Shown piece by piece: positions 8,412-16,585 of a DNA stretch of 64,000 nt. The position numbers and the translations under genes were made by a program. Below the pieces are notes generated by a model. It was given only the letters and a program-made list of their open reading frames with translations. It was not told the origin of the DNA and did not search any database. The DNA is taken from positions 2,976,001 through 3,040,000 of the forward strand of contig CP146203.1 of the NCBI GenBank assembly GCA_039995105.1. The letters run 5' to 3'. The stretch's first letter is position 1. Every line of letters starts with the position of its first letter. Origin of the DNA: Jonesiaceae bacterium BS-20 (GTDB lineage Bacteria; Actinomycetota; Actinomycetes; Actinomycetales; Cellulomonadaceae).

Positions 8412-8941
8412 TACGCGCGTTCTACCCGCTCAAGTACAAACTCAATCAGCTGTGGCATAGCCGCCTCCACCTGTTCTAGACATAGTTCAAAGTCAGTCAT
8501 GTTCCCGTACCAAGGGTCCGCCACATCAAGAAGTGACTCATCGTTGAAGTCAATCGCTTGGGGTGCCTGCGGGTCAAAGGAGCGAAACATCTTGACCCTG
8601 CTGCCAACCTCAATCTGGTCTGCCCGCTCCGCAAATCGGCGAATGGCACGGGCATGCCTCGAGGTCATTGCCAAGATGAGGTTGTGATCCAATTGATCGG
8701 CTTGGAGTGGACGGGCCCGGTGGGTTTGCAACGCGGTGTCTACGTATCCGGCAGCTTGGAGCACTCTGCGAGCGCGCGGATCGATTGGGTTTCCGTATTC
8801 TTCTGAACTTACTCCGGCGGAGCGCACCACGATTTGCTCGGCTATGCCGCCGTGGTCGCGTTGTAATTGCTCACGCAGGACAATCTCAGCCATTGGGGAT
8901 CTACAAATATTTCCGGTACAGACCATGAGGATTGAAATCAC
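8411..8941 (-). CDS. Low-molecular-weight protein-tyrosine phosphatase
   Basis: About 176 residues. The N-terminus carries the P-loop VCTGNICRSPMAE (CX5R(S/T)) with nucleophilic Cys and Arg, and the C-terminal part has DVADPWYGNMTDFELC, which contains the catalytic general-acid Asp in the DPW(Y) motif. I prefer the GTG at 8941, which has GGAGG at good spacing; a TTG at 8956 would include that site in the coding sequence. It may dephosphorylate tyrosine phosphoproteins, for example in envelope-polysaccharide control. It is coupled to the APP1-type phosphatase downstream, an unusual two-phosphatase pair. Confidence 0.92.
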   Translation of the reverse strand: MISILMVCTGNICRSPMAEIVLREQLQRDHGGIAEQIVVRSAGVSSEEYGNPIDPRARRVLQAAGYVDTALQTHRARPLQADQLDHNLILAMTSRHARAIRRFAERADQIEVGSRVKMFRSFDPQAPQAIDFNDESLLDVADPWYGNMTDFELCLEQVEAAMPQLIEFVLERVERA

Positions 8942-9182
8942 TGCGGAGCCTCCCAAGACTTCCCAAGCGTTTGTTGTTTCCTGCGGTACTCGTATGAGGA
9001 CTCTTCCTATTCTAGGTCGCTCAACCGTTCTAGGTACCTTACGGCAGCATGTCCGGTAGTGGCACCACCGCTGATCTTTACCAAGTTCTGTGGCATCTTC
9101 GGTGTTTTAGGAGCACACTAGAAAGTAAGAACAACTTCGGTGCAGTCACCGGCTGCCCGGATCCGTAAGGAAGGGGAAAGCC

Positions 9183-9371
9183 ATGGCTCATGCACTGGTG
9201 GAACACTCCGCCTACGAGGAATCTTGGACACCAGCGTCACGTAAAGCCTTCAAAGTCATTGTTGTCTTGGGGCTTGCAGTCGCATTGTCCGGGCTAATAG
9301 GTTTCTTCAACCATCAGGTTGATCTGCATTACGGAGGTGGTGCCGGCTATTCAGTTATCAACCCAGTCTGA
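9183..9371 (+). CDS. Small single-pass membrane protein, unknown
   Basis: 62 residues with a good ribosome-binding site (GGAAGGGGAAAG) before the ATG. Residues ~22-44 (FKVIVVLGLAVALSGLIGFF) form one membrane segment. The N-terminal 20 residues are acidic/polar and the C-terminal 18 are Gly/Tyr-rich. It is followed 30 bp later by a strong intrinsic terminator, which supports a real single-gene transcript. I do not recognise a family and assign no function. Confidence 0.65.
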   Translation: MAHALVEHSAYEESWTPASRKAFKVIVVLGLAVALSGLIGFFNHQVDLHYGGGAGYSVINPV

Positions 9372-9400
9372 GTCCAAGATACCTACTCAAGAGAAAGTCA

Positions 9401-9449
9401 GTTGGAGGGAACCGCGTCATTGTTAGGCACGCGGCTCCCTCCAACTTTT
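9401..9449 (+). terminator. Intrinsic terminator after the small membrane-protein gene
   Basis: A 17-bp stem with one mismatch (GTTGGAGGGAACCGCGT paired with 9429-9445), an 11-base loop, then TTTT at 9446-9449. It has the classic Rho-independent form on the plus strand. Confidence 0.85.
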
Positions 9450-9493
9450 GTTTGCCCAGGTTCTGATTGGAACACGGCAGGTCACGCTCAAGC

Positions 9494-9535
9494 CGTCACT
9501 GACCGTCACTGTACATACAGTGACGGTCAGTGACG
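9494..9535. repeat. Large perfect palindrome, element 1 of the AlbA_2-gene control region
   Basis: Twenty-base arms (CGTCACTGACCGTCACTGTA and its exact complement) around a 2-base centre CA. Each arm holds two TCACTG half-sites. All four half-sites (starts 9496, 9507, 9518, 9529) are 11 bp apart, so they lie on nearly the same face of the helix. That looks like cooperative operator DNA rather than a terminator, as no T-run follows. It is part of the 384-base gene-free stretch 9372-9755. Confidence 0.8.
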
Positions 9536-9620
9536 CCCTATCAATCATTTGAGGCCAACTCGGCAAAAGAGCAGGTAAACCGTCTTTTGAGTCCGACTAC
9601 TCTACGCACACAAGTCATCT

Positions 9621-9673
9621 CTGTGCATCAGTGTATGTACAGTGACGATCACTGTATATACACTGATGCACAG
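9621..9673. repeat. Large palindrome, element 2 of the AlbA_2-gene control region
   Basis: Twenty-five-base arms (9621-9645 and 9649-9673) with one mismatch around CGA. It is built from the same hexamer but with the opposite arrangement: CAGTGT 9629, CAGTGA 9640, then TCACTG 9649, ACACTG 9660, again 11-bp spacing within each arm. A further CAGTGA at 9671 overlaps the end. It ends about 80 bp before the start of the AlbA_2/GHKL gene, in a good position for a repressor or activator of that gene. Confidence 0.8.
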
Positions 9674-9755
9674 TGAGGTTTAGGGGCCATCATAAGGAAT
9701 CGTCCACGACTCTCGCCTTTGACACAAGCATCTATCTAAAGCGAGAACACATTTC

Positions 9756-11444
9756 ATGGACCAAATCGATTTAGACCATGCCATTACCCGACTACGTGCT
9801 CAGCGGACAGATGACGCATTTATTGAAGTCAAGTCCAGCCAAAGCCAGTTAGGGAAAGCAGTCTGGGAAAGCATTTCCGCTTTTGCCAATACCACCGGCG
9901 GCTATCTCTTGCTAGGGGTCGATGAGAAGAAGAACTTCACTCCGGTGGTGGACTTTCAATTGGATAAAGTTCAAGATTCCCTTATTGATGGCTTAAGTAA
10001 CCCGTCAAACCTTCGGGTAACTCCACCACCCTCGTTTGAAACCTTCCGCCTCACCGTTGATGGCAAAGCTGTCTTGGTCATAGCAATCAAAGAACTATCG
10101 CTGCAAAACAAACCGTGCTACGTCACCGACAGGGGACTGGAAAATGGCAGCTACAAACGCGTAGACGACAAAGACATCAAACTCAGCACCACCGAGATTT
10201 TTGAACTACGAAATGCTCTCATTCCTCAAACCACTGACAAAACCTCTGTTCCCGAGGCCACTGGACTGGATCTTGATCCCGCTAAAATCAGTCGATTCAT
10301 TGATTATCTCGAAGCAGCAAACTCTCGCGCCCTGCGCGGCACCACAGACTTAGAAGCCCGCCAAACCCGGCTCAATATCTTATCCTCCCAAGGTGTGCCA
10401 ACATTTGCTGCACTCTTGGTATTTGGGAATTATCCGCAACAATTCTTCCCCAAACTCAACGTTGATGTAACGGTCCACCAGGGAACAGAAAAGGCTTTAC
10501 CCAGTTCCAGCGTTCGCTTTATAGACCGCAAGATTTGCGACGGTACCGTGAGCGAGATGTTGGAGGAGGCACTCCTGGCAGTACAACGAAACTTGCGAAC
10601 TTACTCCATCGTAGAAGGCATTGGCCGCCAAGATCAATTAGAGATCCCCCTTGAAGTATTACGCGAGGGAATTGCCAATGCCATTGTGCACCGTGAATAC
10701 GCGGCCCACTTCTTGGGCACGCCCGTAAGTGTCGACGTATATTCCGACCGAATCGAGATAACTAGTCCCGGAGGACTATGGGGCGGAAAAACCAAGGATA
10801 ATCTCGATGATGGGCACTCTGCCGCTCGCAATCAGTTGCTCATTCAGCTACTCAGCCTTGCTCCAAGCAGTGAAAACCTGGGGATCACGGTTGAAGGACA
10901 AGGTTCCGGAATCCCCCTCATGAAGAATCAGATGCGGTCGCGCTCCCTTGAGCTACCTCAGTTCAGAGTAAATCCCGATCGAATTATCTTGACCTTACAG
11001 CGTCACGGTGCGGAGATTCCCTCGGAACGACAGTGGATTGAAGATGTTGCTATGCGCCAGCTATCCCACCACGAGAATGTCGCTTTATTGCAGGCCCGCC
11101 GCAACGGCAGGACTTCCATTGCGGAGTTGCGTCAAATACTTCAAATTGATTCTGAAGATCTCAAAATTTTGGTTCAGCGCCTCATTTCCCAGCAATTACT
11201 TTATGACATGGGAAACGGATTTTACACTCTGCCCGATGGTTCTCCACTCCTCAGCCCCGCTGAGCAGGAAGTCTATGATCGCCTTGAAAAAGAAACCGGG
11301 ATCGGTATTAGAGAACTAGCTGAACGCACCGGTCGCACTGTGAATTCCTTAAGACCGGTGCTGCGCCGCGCCATTAATAAGGGATGGATCGAGGCGATAG
11401 GAGAGACTACCAGTAGGAACCGCACCTACCGCAAACTCATCTAA
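9756..11444 (+). CDS. Schlafen AlbA_2-domain / GHKL-ATPase-like regulator
   Basis: A 562-residue protein of the AlbA_2 'putative DNA-binding / RecG-like transcriptional regulator' group. Residues ~15-150 are an AlbA_2 domain (EVKSSQSQLGKAVWESISAFANTTGGYLLLGVDE). Residues ~300-425 resemble the GHKL-type HATPase_c_4 domain (LREGIANAIVHREY, RIEITSPGGL, GQGSGIPLMKNQM). The C-terminus (~430-562) contains winged-helix-like segments (RTSIAELRQIL, GIGIRELAERTGRTVNSLRPVL). Such proteins are often regulators and some sit in defence or stress islands. Two very large palindromes lie just upstream, suggesting autoregulation. The gene looks somewhat more A+T-rich than its neighbours, which hints at transfer. 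Its biological role is not known. Confidence 0.8.
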   Translation: MDQIDLDHAITRLRAQRTDDAFIEVKSSQSQLGKAVWESISAFANTTGGYLLLGVDEKKNFTPVVDFQLDKVQDSLIDGLSNPSNLRVTPPPSFETFRLTVDGKAVLVIAIKELSLQNKPCYVTDRGLENGSYKRVDDKDIKLSTTEIFELRNALIPQTTDKTSVPEATGLDLDPAKISRFIDYLEAANSRALRGTTDLEARQTRLNILSSQGVPTFAALLVFGNYPQQFFPKLNVDVTVHQGTEKALPSSSVRFIDRKICDGTVSEMLEEALLAVQRNLRTYSIVEGIGRQDQLEIPLEVLREGIANAIVHREYAAHFLGTPVSVDVYSDRIEITSPGGLWGGKTKDNLDDGHSAARNQLLIQLLSLAPSSENLGITVEGQGSGIPLMKNQMRSRSLELPQFRVNPDRIILTLQRHGAEIPSERQWIEDVAMRQLSHHENVALLQARRNGRTSIAELRQILQIDSEDLKILVQRLISQQLLYDMGNGFYTLPDGSPLLSPAEQEVYDRLEKETGIGIRELAERTGRTVNSLRPVLRRAINKGWIEAIGETTSRNRTYRKLI

Positions 11445-11488
11445 CTCTTGTACGCTCAAAATCACGGACTCTGGGAAGGGAACTAACC

Positions 11489-11959
11489 ATGACAGCACAA
11501 CTACTAGCGGATGCCCTTGAGGCTGAGCACCACGAGATTGATGGCGGTATTGAACAGTTCGCGGCGGGGCTTGCGAGCGGACACAGCAATCCGGCACCGC
11601 TCAAGCGTGCAATGGCTGCACTACGCCGGCACATTTACCTTGAAGAGTCATTTCTGTTTCCGCCTCTGAAAGCGGACCTTGCCATGCCTATCTTTGTGAT
11701 GGAGCGAGAACACGGGCAAATCTGGGATGACATGGACGAGTTAGACGCGCTTTTGGAACTTGAGCAACCAGAATCTGCCACGCTGCAAAGTACCTGCCGG
11801 GAACTCTTGGCAAAATTAGAACGGCACAACGAGAAAGAAGAACCCATCATCTACGCTCACGCGGCAAATACACTCAGCCCCGAACTGGCCAAACCCATGG
11901 CAGCATTCCTAGAAACTGGCATGATGCCAGATGGCTGGCGGGCCAGCAAAGCGAGCTGA
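11489..11959 (+). CDS. Hemerythrin-like (HHE domain) protein
   Basis: A 156-residue all-helical protein with HHE cation-binding features: EAEHHEIDGGI near residue 13, RRHIYLEESFLFPPL near residue 47, MEREHGQIWDDM near residue 71 and ERHNEKEEPIIYAHA near residue 111. These His and Glu residues would form the non-haem di-iron site. Family members act in oxygen/NO or iron-sulphur repair responses. A GGGAAGGG site precedes the ATG. It lies 44 bp after the AlbA_2-type gene on the same strand and may share its transcript, but a functional link is only suggested by position. Confidence 0.85.
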   Translation: MTAQLLADALEAEHHEIDGGIEQFAAGLASGHSNPAPLKRAMAALRRHIYLEESFLFPPLKADLAMPIFVMEREHGQIWDDMDELDALLELEQPESATLQSTCRELLAKLERHNEKEEPIIYAHAANTLSPELAKPMAAFLETGMMPDGWRASKAS

Positions 11960-12004
11960 GCAGGCCAAATCCGAGCAGGCATCGAGAAACGCCTTTGGAA
12001 AAGC

Positions 12005-12029
12005 AAAAAGCCCCGGTTTTCACCGGGGC
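12005..12029 (-). terminator. Intrinsic terminator of the tRNA-Leu gene
   Basis: On the minus strand GCCCCGGT, loop GAAA, ACCGGGGC, followed by TTTTT. It lies 11 bases beyond the tRNA 3' end. Confidence 0.85.
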
Positions 12030-12040
12030 AATGCCATTTG

Positions 12041-12123
12041 TGCGTGTGGGGGGACTTGAACCCCCACGCCCTTGCAGGCACTGGCACCTGAAGCCAGCGC
12101 GTCTACCATTCCGCCACACACGC
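12041..12123 (-). tRNA. tRNA-Leu (anticodon CAG)
   Basis: An 83-base class II tRNA. The acceptor stem is GCGTGTG paired with CACACGC, discriminator A, and CCA is not encoded. The anticodon stem-loop is CTGGC-TTCAGGT-GCCAG with anticodon CAG, followed by a long variable arm and the T-arm GGGGG-TTCAAGT-CCCCC. It is divergent from fhaA, as is the leucine tRNA next to fhaA in mycobacteria. Confidence 0.95.
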
Positions 12124-12345
12124 TCGAACGTTAAAAAGATTACCATGCAAATCTTACACAGTTTGCATTGAGATGCTTCACTGTGATGTAGATAGCATGT
12201 AATGACGCTAGGACTGCCCAGATTTGGCTCAGATGGGCTTCACAGTGGTTATATGCAGGTGCAGAAGAGATTTACACCTTAGGCTTACAAATAAACTTAG
12301 ATAGACCACTAAGTAGAACGTGCCAGGGTGCGAAAGGAGGTTCCG

Positions 12346-13062
12346 TTGAGTTTTTTAGATAAGTTTGAAAAAAGTGTTGAGCGAGCGGTAAATAGCACTT
12401 TTGCGAAAGTCTTCCGCAGCGAGATTAAGCCGGTTGATCTAGCCAGCGCGCTTCGCCGTGAGGTAGACGACCGTGCCGCCGTTGTGGACCGGTCCCGAAC
12501 CGTTGTGCCAAATGACTTCACCATTGAACTTTCTGACTCCGACTTCTCCCATATCGAAAATTGGGGAGCTGAGACACTCGCGGACGAGCTCGCCGTTAAC
12601 GTGACCGAATACGCCGGAACCCAAAACTATGCTTTTGTGGGACCGGTTGTCGTGTCATTCGAGCTCGTTGAGGGACTGGAAACTGGACGGTTCCAAGTCC
12701 GTTCCTCTTCCATACGTGGAACAGTTGCCCCAGCAACGGGCGCCGGGTCCAACTCACGCCACCCACTGCTTGACATCGACGGGCAGCGCTACCTGCTAAC
12801 CGGCCCGGTAACCGTCATTGGGCGTGGAACCGAGGCAGACATCGTTGTTGACGACCCAGGTGTGTCCCGCCGCCACCTTGAGATTCGGGTAACCCCAAAC
12901 GGAGTTATTGCCAGTGACATGGGGTCCACCAATGGTCTCTACGTTGAGGGCCACCAGGTTCCAGCAGCGACCTTGCTTGACGGTAACTCTTTAACCATTG
13001 GCCGAACCAGGATCATGTTCTGGATGGGTGTGGCAGATGATGCCGAAGCTGGGGAGTGGTGA
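12346..13062 (+). CDS. fhaA: FhaA-type FHA-domain protein
   Basis: About 238 residues. The N-terminal ~115 residues are the FhaA_N/DUF3662 domain (FLDKFEKSVERAVNSTFAKVF, KPVDLASALRREVDD). The C-terminal ~90 residues are a forkhead-associated phosphothreonine-binding domain (GRGTEADIVVDDPGVSRRHLEI, SDMGSTNGLYVEG) with the key Arg, Ser, His and Asn. In mycobacteria the protein binds phosphorylated envelope proteins and slows peptidoglycan synthesis. The start is TTG 12346, with AAAGGAGG five bases upstream. It is the first gene of the cell-growth cluster. The linker between domains is short compared with mycobacterial FhaA. Confidence 0.93.
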   Translation: MSFLDKFEKSVERAVNSTFAKVFRSEIKPVDLASALRREVDDRAAVVDRSRTVVPNDFTIELSDSDFSHIENWGAETLADELAVNVTEYAGTQNYAFVGPVVVSFELVEGLETGRFQVRSSSIRGTVAPATGAGSNSRHPLLDIDGQRYLLTGPVTVIGRGTEADIVVDDPGVSRRHLEIRVTPNGVIASDMGSTNGLYVEGHQVPAATLLDGNSLTIGRTRIMFWMGVADDAEAGEW

Positions 13063-13071
13063 CTTCTAAGC

Positions 13072-13590
13072 ATGAGCGCACTGGTGATGACCCTTTTTAG
13101 GGTGGGGTTCTTAGTCTTACTTTGGGTCTTCATCTACTTTGTTATTCGGGTGTTACGCAGAGACCTATTCGGTGTGCGTCCGAGCGGGCCGCGCTCTGAT
13201 GGAGCGCAGGTCCACATTTCCCAACCCCTAACTGAGGCGCCCGCAGTCCCACAGGTTCAGCACACGCCCCCAATGCAGGGACCCAGCCCGGTTGAGTTGG
13301 GGCCAACTCGCCTTGTGGTCACCGCAGGCAGCCTGATGGGCACGCAAATACCGTTGGCAACCTCCGCAATCTTGATTGGGCGTTCCCCTAGCTGCACACT
13401 AGTTTTGGACGATGATTACTCATCCTCCCGTCATGCCCGGATTTTTCCGCGCGCTGACACCTGGTTTATTGAGGATCTTGGATCCACGAACGGAACCTAC
13501 GTTGATTCCGAACGTATCTCAGCTCCCGTACCGCTGTCCCTTGGCTCCTCGGTTCGAGTAGGCCAAAACACTCTAGAACTGCAAAGGTAA
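13072..13590 (+). CDS. fhaB: FhaB/FipA-type membrane-anchored FHA protein
   Basis: 172 residues. Residues ~3-27 form an N-terminal membrane segment (LVMTLFRVGFLVLLWVFIYFVI), followed by a proline-rich linker (~45-75) and a C-terminal FHA domain (GRSPSCTLVLDDDYSSSRHARI, EDLGSTNGTYVDSERI). Length and layout match FhaB (FipA), which links kinase signalling to septation and the divisome in mycobacteria. It starts nine bases after fhaA and ends four bases before pstP, so these are one operon. Phosphothreonine targets are not visible in the sequence. Confidence 0.93.
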   Translation: MSALVMTLFRVGFLVLLWVFIYFVIRVLRRDLFGVRPSGPRSDGAQVHISQPLTEAPAVPQVQHTPPMQGPSPVELGPTRLVVTAGSLMGTQIPLATSAILIGRSPSCTLVLDDDYSSSRHARIFPRADTWFIEDLGSTNGTYVDSERISAPVPLSLGSSVRVGQNTLELQR

Positions 13591-13594
13591 CGCC

Positions 13595-15073
13595 TTGGCA
13601 ATTGCAATACGCTTCTCCACACGCTCAGATGTGGGGCTGGTAAGGGCGAACAATCAGGACTCCGCGTTTGCGGGTGACCGGTTGTTGCTGGTTGCCGACG
13701 GCATGGGAGGGCACGCCGGGGGCGATGTCGCTTCCGCGTTGTGCGTTGCTTCAATTGCTCCGCTAAATAATCAAACGTTCACGTCCTCCAATATGTTGGA
13801 ACGTCTTGGCGATGCCGTTGAGAACGCCCGGATTGACCTGGTCGAGCACGCCCGGGCCACCAAGACGCTTGCTGGCATGGGCACCACGGTCACCGCGCTG
13901 CTGCTTTCTGAGAACAACCTAGCTATGGCCCACATGGGTGACTCGCGGGCGTATTTGCTACGCGACGGCAAGCTCACCCAAGTCACGCGGGACCACACGT
14001 TTGTTCAGCACCTAATCGACACCGGAAAGATTACCGAGGCTGAGGCCGAGGTCCACCCGCAACGGTCCGTGGTCATGCGAGTTCTGGGTGACTTTGAGCT
14101 TGATCTAACCCCTGATCTTTCAATTCGAGAGGCACGCCCCGGCGACCGGTGGCTGCTGTGCTCCGATGGGCTGAGCGGGTTCATTCGCTTTGAAACCATT
14201 GAGCAGACGTTGCGTGATGTCGCTGACCTCGAGCTGTGTAGCGAGTATCTGATCCAGCTTGCACTGCGCGGCGGCGGCAGCGACAACATCACCTGCATTG
14301 TTGCTGACGTGCTGGACACGGACCAACCTGACCCTAACTTCTCCCCCGAGATGGCCGCTTCACGCGCGAATTTCCCCGTGGCCCAGGCCGTGGGATCCGT
14401 TGCGTACGGTGACCATCTACCCCAGGGTATTGACTCGGCCGAGTCCGCGGCCCAAGCCGCCGCCCTGCTGCGGATCGCCCACGATCAGGTTCAGGAGGTC
14501 ATAGCCCAGGCTCAAAACCGTGTGGACCACCCGGACCAGCCTGAGCAACAGTTAGGGCTTTCCGATGCCGCACAACAGCTTCCAGCGGCCGCTTCCGCCG
14601 CGGTAGCAACGGATTTCGATGATGCTGAGCCTGCTACCGAGAATAAGAAGGCCAGTCTAGGGCGAAAGCTCTTTAATACGTTTTTGATCTTGGTACTTCT
14701 TGCCGGAGCCGGGCTTGGCATCTATTCGTGGGGGTCCAAGCAGTACTTCTTGGGTGTCTACCAAGGTAATGTGGCGGTTTTCAACGGCTTTCCGCAGTCT
14801 CTTGGGCCGCTTCACTTATCCGAGAAGATTGAGGTTTCCCAGGTTGCGGTTGATGATCTGCCGGCCTTTGTGGCCAAGCAGGTGTATTCCACTATTCGGG
14901 TTGACTCCCGTGCGCACGCCCAGGAACGCATTGCCCAGTTTGCTCAGGATATTGCTGATCAGAGCCAGCCAGAGATCGAGCCCACTACGGACCCCACGCC
15001 AACCCCTGGAGCCACTCCTGCTCCGCGAACTTCAGTTCCCGCTGCCACGGAACCCTCACCTGAGGGGCAGTAA
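13595..15073 (+). CDS. pstP: PP2C-type Ser/Thr phosphatase PstP
   Basis: 492 residues. The first ~240 are a PP2C catalytic domain with metal-binding and signature segments VRANNQDSAF, LVADGMGGHAGGDVAS, AHMGDSRAYLLRDGKL, LLCSDGLSGF and GSDNITCIV. An acidic/Gln-rich juxtamembrane stretch follows, then a single membrane helix near residues 355-375 (LFNTFLILVLLAGAGLGIYSW) and an extracytoplasmic tail ending in a Thr/Pro-rich region. In relatives it removes phosphate from PknA/PknB and their substrates. The start is TTG 13595 with AAAGG upstream. It lies between fhaB and rodA with gaps of four and three bases. Confidence 0.95.
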   Translation: MAIAIRFSTRSDVGLVRANNQDSAFAGDRLLLVADGMGGHAGGDVASALCVASIAPLNNQTFTSSNMLERLGDAVENARIDLVEHARATKTLAGMGTTVTALLLSENNLAMAHMGDSRAYLLRDGKLTQVTRDHTFVQHLIDTGKITEAEAEVHPQRSVVMRVLGDFELDLTPDLSIREARPGDRWLLCSDGLSGFIRFETIEQTLRDVADLELCSEYLIQLALRGGGSDNITCIVADVLDTDQPDPNFSPEMAASRANFPVAQAVGSVAYGDHLPQGIDSAESAAQAAALLRIAHDQVQEVIAQAQNRVDHPDQPEQQLGLSDAAQQLPAAASAAVATDFDDAEPATENKKASLGRKLFNTFLILVLLAGAGLGIYSWGSKQYFLGVYQGNVAVFNGFPQSLGPLHLSEKIEVSQVAVDDLPAFVAKQVYSTIRVDSRAHAQERIAQFAQDIADQSQPEIEPTTDPTPTPGATPAPRTSVPAATEPSPEGQ

Positions 15074-15076
15074 CCT

Positions 15077-16585
15077 ATGAAAGCTACTCAGCCGCCGGTT
15101 CGCACCGGTCGGGGCAGCGAATTATTCTTGATTCTGCTTGCCCTCATTATTGGTATGGGCGCATACGTAATCACCGACCTGCAGGTGAACGGCGAGCTTC
15201 CGGCCAACTTCTACCTACTTTCCTTTGGCATGGCTGTCTTGGGGTTGGGGCTGCACCTGATTGTGCGGTTCCGGGCCAAGTATGCGGACCCGCTCTTGGT
15301 ACCTTCAGCGCTGGTCCTCAATGGGATAGGGCTTGCCATGATTCACCGCATTGACCTCGCCCGCGAAACAGACCTAGCTGAACGTCAGCTGATGTGGACC
15401 GCGGTGGGTGTGGTTGGTGCCTGCGTCATCATCTGGGTCCTCAAAGACCACCGCATCCTACGCAGATTTACGTACTTAGCCGGAGTTTCTGCTCTCCTGC
15501 TCACGCTCTTGCCTCTGATCCCCGGTATTGGCAAGACCATCAATGGTGCTCGCATTTGGATCTTCATTGGTCCCTTTTCTCTGCAACCGGCCGAGTTTGC
15601 CAAGATCCTGTTGGCGGTGTTCTTCGCCGGGTACCTCGTTGACAATAGGGACCGGTTGGCACTTGCCGGTCCAAAGATCTTTGGTATTCATCTCCCGCGT
15701 ATTGCCGACTTTGGCCCGCTCATCCTGATCTGGTTGGCCGCCATTGGCATCTTGATCATGCAAAAGGACCTCGGGACATCCCTATTGTTCTTTGGCCTGT
15801 TTGTGGCCATGTTGTACATAGCTACGCAACGGTTGAGTTGGATCATCATTGGTGGAGTGTTGTTTGCCTCCGGGGCGGCCCTCGTGGTGGCTAACTTTAG
15901 CCACGTCCAGCAGCGTTTTAACGGCTGGCTCAACGCCTTTGATAACGACGTGTATAACGCGGTTGGGGGGTCTGGGCAGCTGGTCTCCGGGTTGTTTGGG
16001 ATGGCAAACGGTGGACTATTTGGCACCGGCCTAGGCGATGGCCAACCGCATAAGGTGCCGTTTTCTTACTCCGACTTCATCTTCCCGTCCTTGGGTGAAG
16101 AGCTCGGTCTCATGGGGCTGTTCGCCATCTTGACGATCTACATGGTCTTTGTCCAACGCGGGTTTTATATTGCGGTCAGCACGCGTGATGGCTTTGGCAA
16201 ATTGTTAGCCTCCGGGCTCGCGTTTGTGTTTGCCTGGCAATGCTTCGTGGTGATCGGTGGTGTCACCAGGCTCATCCCACTGACCGGTTTGACCACCCCT
16301 TTCTTGGCCTACGGTGGCTCATCGCTCCTAGCCAACTGGCTCATTGCCGGTCTCCTGATTCGCATTTCTGACCGGTCCCGGCGTCCCGAGTACGCCATGA
16401 CCAACCCAAAGCGGTCCAGCCGCCCCCATGACGGTGCCCCCGTGCAAAGCGTGGGTAAAGCAGAGATGAACACCGAGGTAAACCAGTGGGTGAGCGCTCA
16501 AAATGAGCAGAGCACGCAGATCATCACCCAGCTAGACGGCGCCACGAACATTCTGGATAGAAAGGGGGACCGTCCAAATGAATAA
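15077..16585 (+). CDS. rodA: SEDS peptidoglycan polymerase RodA/FtsW
   Basis: A 502-residue SEDS-family glycosyltransferase with about 10-12 membrane helices that polymerises lipid II at the cell membrane. Recognisable pieces are NGARIWIFIGPFSLQPAEFAK, LLIMQKDLGTS-like (ILIMQKDLGTSLLFF), SDFIFPSLGEELGL and GLTTPFLAYGGSSLLANW. Its partner should be the class B PBP encoded next, with which it overlaps by eight bases. The soluble C-terminal tail of ~55 residues is not part of the conserved fold. Position in the pkn cluster supports RodA rather than FtsW. Confidence 0.94.
   Translation: MKATQPPVRTGRGSELFLILLALIIGMGAYVITDLQVNGELPANFYLLSFGMAVLGLGLHLIVRFRAKYADPLLVPSALVLNGIGLAMIHRIDLARETDLAERQLMWTAVGVVGACVIIWVLKDHRILRRFTYLAGVSALLLTLLPLIPGIGKTINGARIWIFIGPFSLQPAEFAKILLAVFFAGYLVDNRDRLALAGPKIFGIHLPRIADFGPLILIWLAAIGILIMQKDLGTSLLFFGLFVAMLYIATQRLSWIIIGGVLFASGAALVVANFSHVQQRFNGWLNAFDNDVYNAVGGSGQLVSGLFGMANGGLFGTGLGDGQPHKVPFSYSDFIFPSLGEELGLMGLFAILTIYMVFVQRGFYIAVSTRDGFGKLLASGLAFVFAWQCFVVIGGVTRLIPLTGLTTPFLAYGGSSLLANWLIAGLLIRISDRSRRPEYAMTNPKRSSRPHDGAPVQSVGKAEMNTEVNQWVSAQNEQSTQIITQLDGATNILDRKGDRPNE

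Noticed and set aside
9494-9673. Large inverted repeats considered as insertion-sequence ends
   Set aside because: No transposase lies between or beside them, there is no target duplication, and half-site spacing of 11 bp fits operator DNA better.
11857-12146. Minus-strand ORFs reading through tRNA-Leu
   Set aside because: They translate the tRNA gene itself (WRNGRRAGF-type false protein); no ribosome-binding site.
12309-12624. Minus-strand ORFs over fhaA
   Set aside because: They are shadows of fhaA, which has a perfect ribosome-binding site and family match on the plus strand.
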